6,212 nt of DNA, from contig JAEXRH010000007.1 of assembly GCA_023438065.1 (NCBI GenBank), positions 1 to 6,212 on the forward strand, given 5' to 3'. Position 1 is the first letter of the stretch. Every line of letters starts with the position of its first letter. A program made the translations under genes and the position numbers. Shown here piece after piece: positions 5,040-6,212 of this stretch. Source of the stretch: Spirochaetota bacterium. Lineage in GTDB: Bacteria; Spirochaetota; Spirochaetia; Treponematales; Treponemataceae. The notes under the pieces are model-generated. The model was not told the origin of the DNA. It saw nothing but the letters and a program-made list of their open reading frames with translations, and made no database searches.

Positions 5040-5952
5040 GAGGGAACGGCTTGCCGCCGAGCTTGCGGATGGCGATCTTATCAAGTATTTCTATCTGGAC
5101 TCGGGACCGGCGGAACTCGTCGAACGACTCGACACGATGCGCTTCGAACTCGTCGAGTCCCAGGACGAGGTTCCCTTTAACGCGCAGGTAAAAAGCTATC
5201 TCGCGGCGAGGGACGAGGACGGCGACCCTTGGATCGTAAAACCCGTATCGACCGACACGGAGATGATCTATCATCGTTCGTGCATGCTCGCGTATCTCCT
5301 TGACCACATGACTGGTACGCTCGCGGCGCCGACGACCGCGACGCTCATCGACGGCAAGAAGTACCGGGTGACGAAGGTCGTGCGTCACGCGATGCAAATC
5401 AGCTCCTATAACTACATGGAGGCGCCTTTCATCGGGTTGCTCAGGGCCGATCTCGTGAACCGCTGGATCTATTTCGACGAGGACCGTAACCCCAATAACT
5501 ATCTCGTCATCACCAATAAGGCCAACAAACCCTTCATCGTCGCGATCGACTACGACAAGGCCGACATGATGTCTGAGGCGATGAAAATTACCGGCATGGA
5601 AGAAAAGTTCGGTTGGCTTCGTACGGAGAAGACCAGGTTCCTCACCTTGCTCAGACCAGAAAATTTCGAGGGTATCTCGATAGCGGACTTCGACGAGCGG
5701 CTGAAGGCTTTCGCCGAGGTCGGGACCAACGAATTCCTTTCGTACGCGAAGACCGCTTTCAAGGGATGGTGCGAGGATGCGGACGCGACGGCGACGCTCG
5801 TGACGAGGAATTTCCTGAGAAGGCGCGAGTACGTCGATCGCTATTTTCGTCTGATGTTCAAATCGGTCCAGGCGACCGAGAACACGAGTCATGATGACGA
5901 GTACCTCGCGTTCGGGCAGAGCTTTCTCGACATGCACAAAAAGAAAGGATAG
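5032..5952 (+). CDS. Stand-alone HipA-like (PI3K/PI4K-fold) kinase
   Basis: This 306-aa soluble protein has kinase motifs in HipA-like order. PWIVKP has the likely ATP-binding K70, TDTEMIYHRSCMLAYLL (74-90) has E77, DEDRNPNN (149-156) has catalytic-type D151 with N156 five residues on, and VAIDYDKAD (170-178) has likely Mg-binding D173. In E. coli HipA the catalytic Asp and Asn are also five apart and the metal Asp follows at +23, close to the +22 here. All key residues are present, so activity is likely. It lacks the N-terminal HipA subdomain and no HipB-like DNA-binding antitoxin gene is beside it, so it is not a standard HipBA toxin-antitoxin pair. It more closely resembles small HipA-like or PI3K-related kinases found alone in bacterial genomes. 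The C-terminal 120 residues are helical and family-specific. It starts at the ATG at 5032 with GGAGG upstream and overlaps the phosphatase gene. Its substrate is unknown; candidates are the phosphatase, the 280-aa protein or the pseudokinase scaffold. Confidence 0.72.
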   Translation: MGERERLAAELADGDLIKYFYLDSGPAELVERLDTMRFELVESQDEVPFNAQVKSYLAARDEDGDPWIVKPVSTDTEMIYHRSCMLAYLLDHMTGTLAAPTTATLIDGKKYRVTKVVRHAMQISSYNYMEAPFIGLLRADLVNRWIYFDEDRNPNNYLVITNKANKPFIVAIDYDKADMMSEAMKITGMEEKFGWLRTEKTRFLTLLRPENFEGISIADFDERLKAFAEVGTNEFLSYAKTAFKGWCEDADATATLVTRNFLRRREYVDRYFRLMFKSVQATENTSHDDEYLAFGQSFLDMHKKKG

Positions 5953-6001
5953 GCAGGGCGTTTTGTCGCGCGGTATCGGCGCGCGCGTATCATCGTGGGT
6001 C

Positions 6002-6029
6002 AGGGCGGTCGGGAAAAACGCGTCGCCCT
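6002..6029. promoter_or_regulatory. Inverted repeat abutting the downstream promoter
   Basis: AGGGCG (6002-6007) and CGCCCT (6024-6029) form a 6-bp inverted repeat with a 16-nt spacer, the last base being the first T of the -35 hexamer at 6029. A further AGGGCG occurs at 5955-5960, just after the kinase stop codon. It may be an operator or a weak hairpin ending the upstream operon. There is no T-run, so no clear terminator follows the kinase gene. An alternating CGCG tract (about 5967-5987) also lies in this gap. Confidence 0.25.
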
Positions 6030-6056
6030 TGACAGGTGTTTTCGGTGGATTACAAT
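6029..6056 (+). promoter_or_regulatory. Strong sigma70-type promoter
   Basis: TTGACA (6029-6034, a perfect -35) and TACAAT (6051-6056, five of six for the -10) are separated by 16 bp. They lie in a locally AT-richer stretch of an otherwise GC-rich gap. Transcription is expected to start around 6063, giving a leader of roughly 48 nt before the ATG at 6111. This makes the downstream gene a separate transcription unit from the signalling cluster. Confidence 0.7.
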
Positions 6057-6062
6057 TTTAAG

Positions 6063-6096
6063 CGGCAGTGCAAAAACCATCAGTGAAAAACTGCCG
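6063..6096 (+). promoter_or_regulatory. Structured 5' leader with competing hairpins
   Basis: CGGCAGT (6063-6069) pairs perfectly with ACTGCCG (6090-6096) across a 20-nt loop, starting right at the predicted transcription start. CAGT (6081-6084) can pair instead with ACTG (6090-6093). CATC (6078-6081) can pair with GATG (6097-6100), whose last base is the first base of the Shine-Dalgarno. A near-direct repeat, CAGTGCAAAAAC and CAGTGAAAAAC (6066 and 6081), underlies the alternatives. A 5' stem may stabilise the mRNA, or the alternatives may tune translation. Confidence 0.4.
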
Positions 6097-6099
6097 GAT

Positions 6100-6106
6100 G
6101 GAGGAG
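6100..6106 (+). promoter_or_regulatory. Strong Shine-Dalgarno for the last gene
   Basis: GGAGGAG ends 4 nt before the ATG at 6111. It is one of the best ribosome sites in the window and fixes the start of the truncated gene. Confidence 0.75.
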
Positions 6107-6110
6107 CGAA

Positions 6111-6212
6111 ATGGACAAACAGACCGAACGGGTAATTGAACGGACCTGGTCGAAAGAGACGATCATGCAGGTCGAGCTGGGGATCGTGCAGAACATGCTC
6201 GGGTCCCGGACG
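6111..6212 (+). CDS. N-terminal part of an unrecognised protein (3' truncated by window)
   Basis: An ATG with a strong Shine-Dalgarno and an upstream sigma70-type promoter opens a frame of 34 codons that runs off the right edge. It begins MDKQTERVIERTWSKE, then IMQVELGIVQNMLGSRT. The segment looks helical and soluble with no signal peptide. No family can be named from it. Its own promoter and leader suggest that it is well expressed and independent of the signalling genes upstream. Confidence 0.7.
   Translation, partial: MDKQTERVIERTWSKETIMQVELGIVQNMLGSRT

Noticed and set aside
4125..5937. Long minus-strand frames (about 319 and 314 codons) opposite the phosphatase and HipA-like kinase genes
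   Set aside because: The + strand proteins carry intact catalytic motifs and good ribosome sites. The antisense products show no recognisable motif and are codon-bias shadows.
5032..5952. Classical HipBA toxin-antitoxin locus
   Set aside because: There is no HipB-like helix-turn-helix gene next to the kinase, and the HipA N-terminal subdomain is absent. The upstream partner is a phosphatase.
5953..6028. Intrinsic terminator after the HipA-like kinase gene
   Set aside because: The alternating CGCG tract and the AGGGCG/CGCCCT repeat can form weak stems, but no T-tract follows any of them.

Overview
The window is GC-rich bacterial DNA, apparently chromosomal, with every supported gene on the + strand. 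It has Shine-Dalgarno sites such as GGAGG and a good sigma70-type promoter (TTGACA, 16 bp, TACAAT). No tRNA, rRNA, transposase, integrase, CRISPR array or attachment site is visible. I cannot fix the organism. A spirochaete or another GC-rich Gram-negative lineage with eukaryote-like signalling proteins is possible, but that is a guess from gene style.

Layout: (1) the last 38 codons of an unrecognised gene (2-118), then a 151-bp gap with a strong hairpin and a 14-bp palindrome. (2) A 695-aa protein (270-2357) with an N-terminal Ser/Thr kinase fold that has lost all its catalytic residues, a long disordered-looking linker, and a C-terminal region resembling an AAA/STAND ATPase without a P-loop or acidic Walker B. 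(3) A 252-aa two-helix membrane protein with a divergent GGDEF domain (2415-3173), preceded by a candidate promoter whose predicted start falls on the start codon. (4) A 280-aa helical protein of unknown function (3214-4056). (5) A 328-aa PPP-type metallophosphatase (4053-5039), overlapping gene 4 by 4 bp. (6) A 306-aa stand-alone HipA-like/PI3K-like kinase (5032-5952), overlapping the phosphatase by 8 bp. (7) A 158-bp gap with a strong promoter and a structured leader, then the first 34 codons of an unrecognised gene (6111-6212).

The five complete genes look like one co-directional signalling cluster. The last three (unknown protein, phosphatase, HipA-like kinase) are overlapping and probably translationally coupled. 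The simplest reading is a reversible phosphorylation module with kinase and phosphatase as opposing enzymes and the 280-aa protein as a candidate substrate or adaptor. It sits beside two proteins whose enzymatic folds appear to have been turned into binding or scaffold modules (pseudokinase/pseudo-ATPase and divergent GGDEF). The individual folds and motif losses are read from the sequence. The functional link between the proteins is inference.
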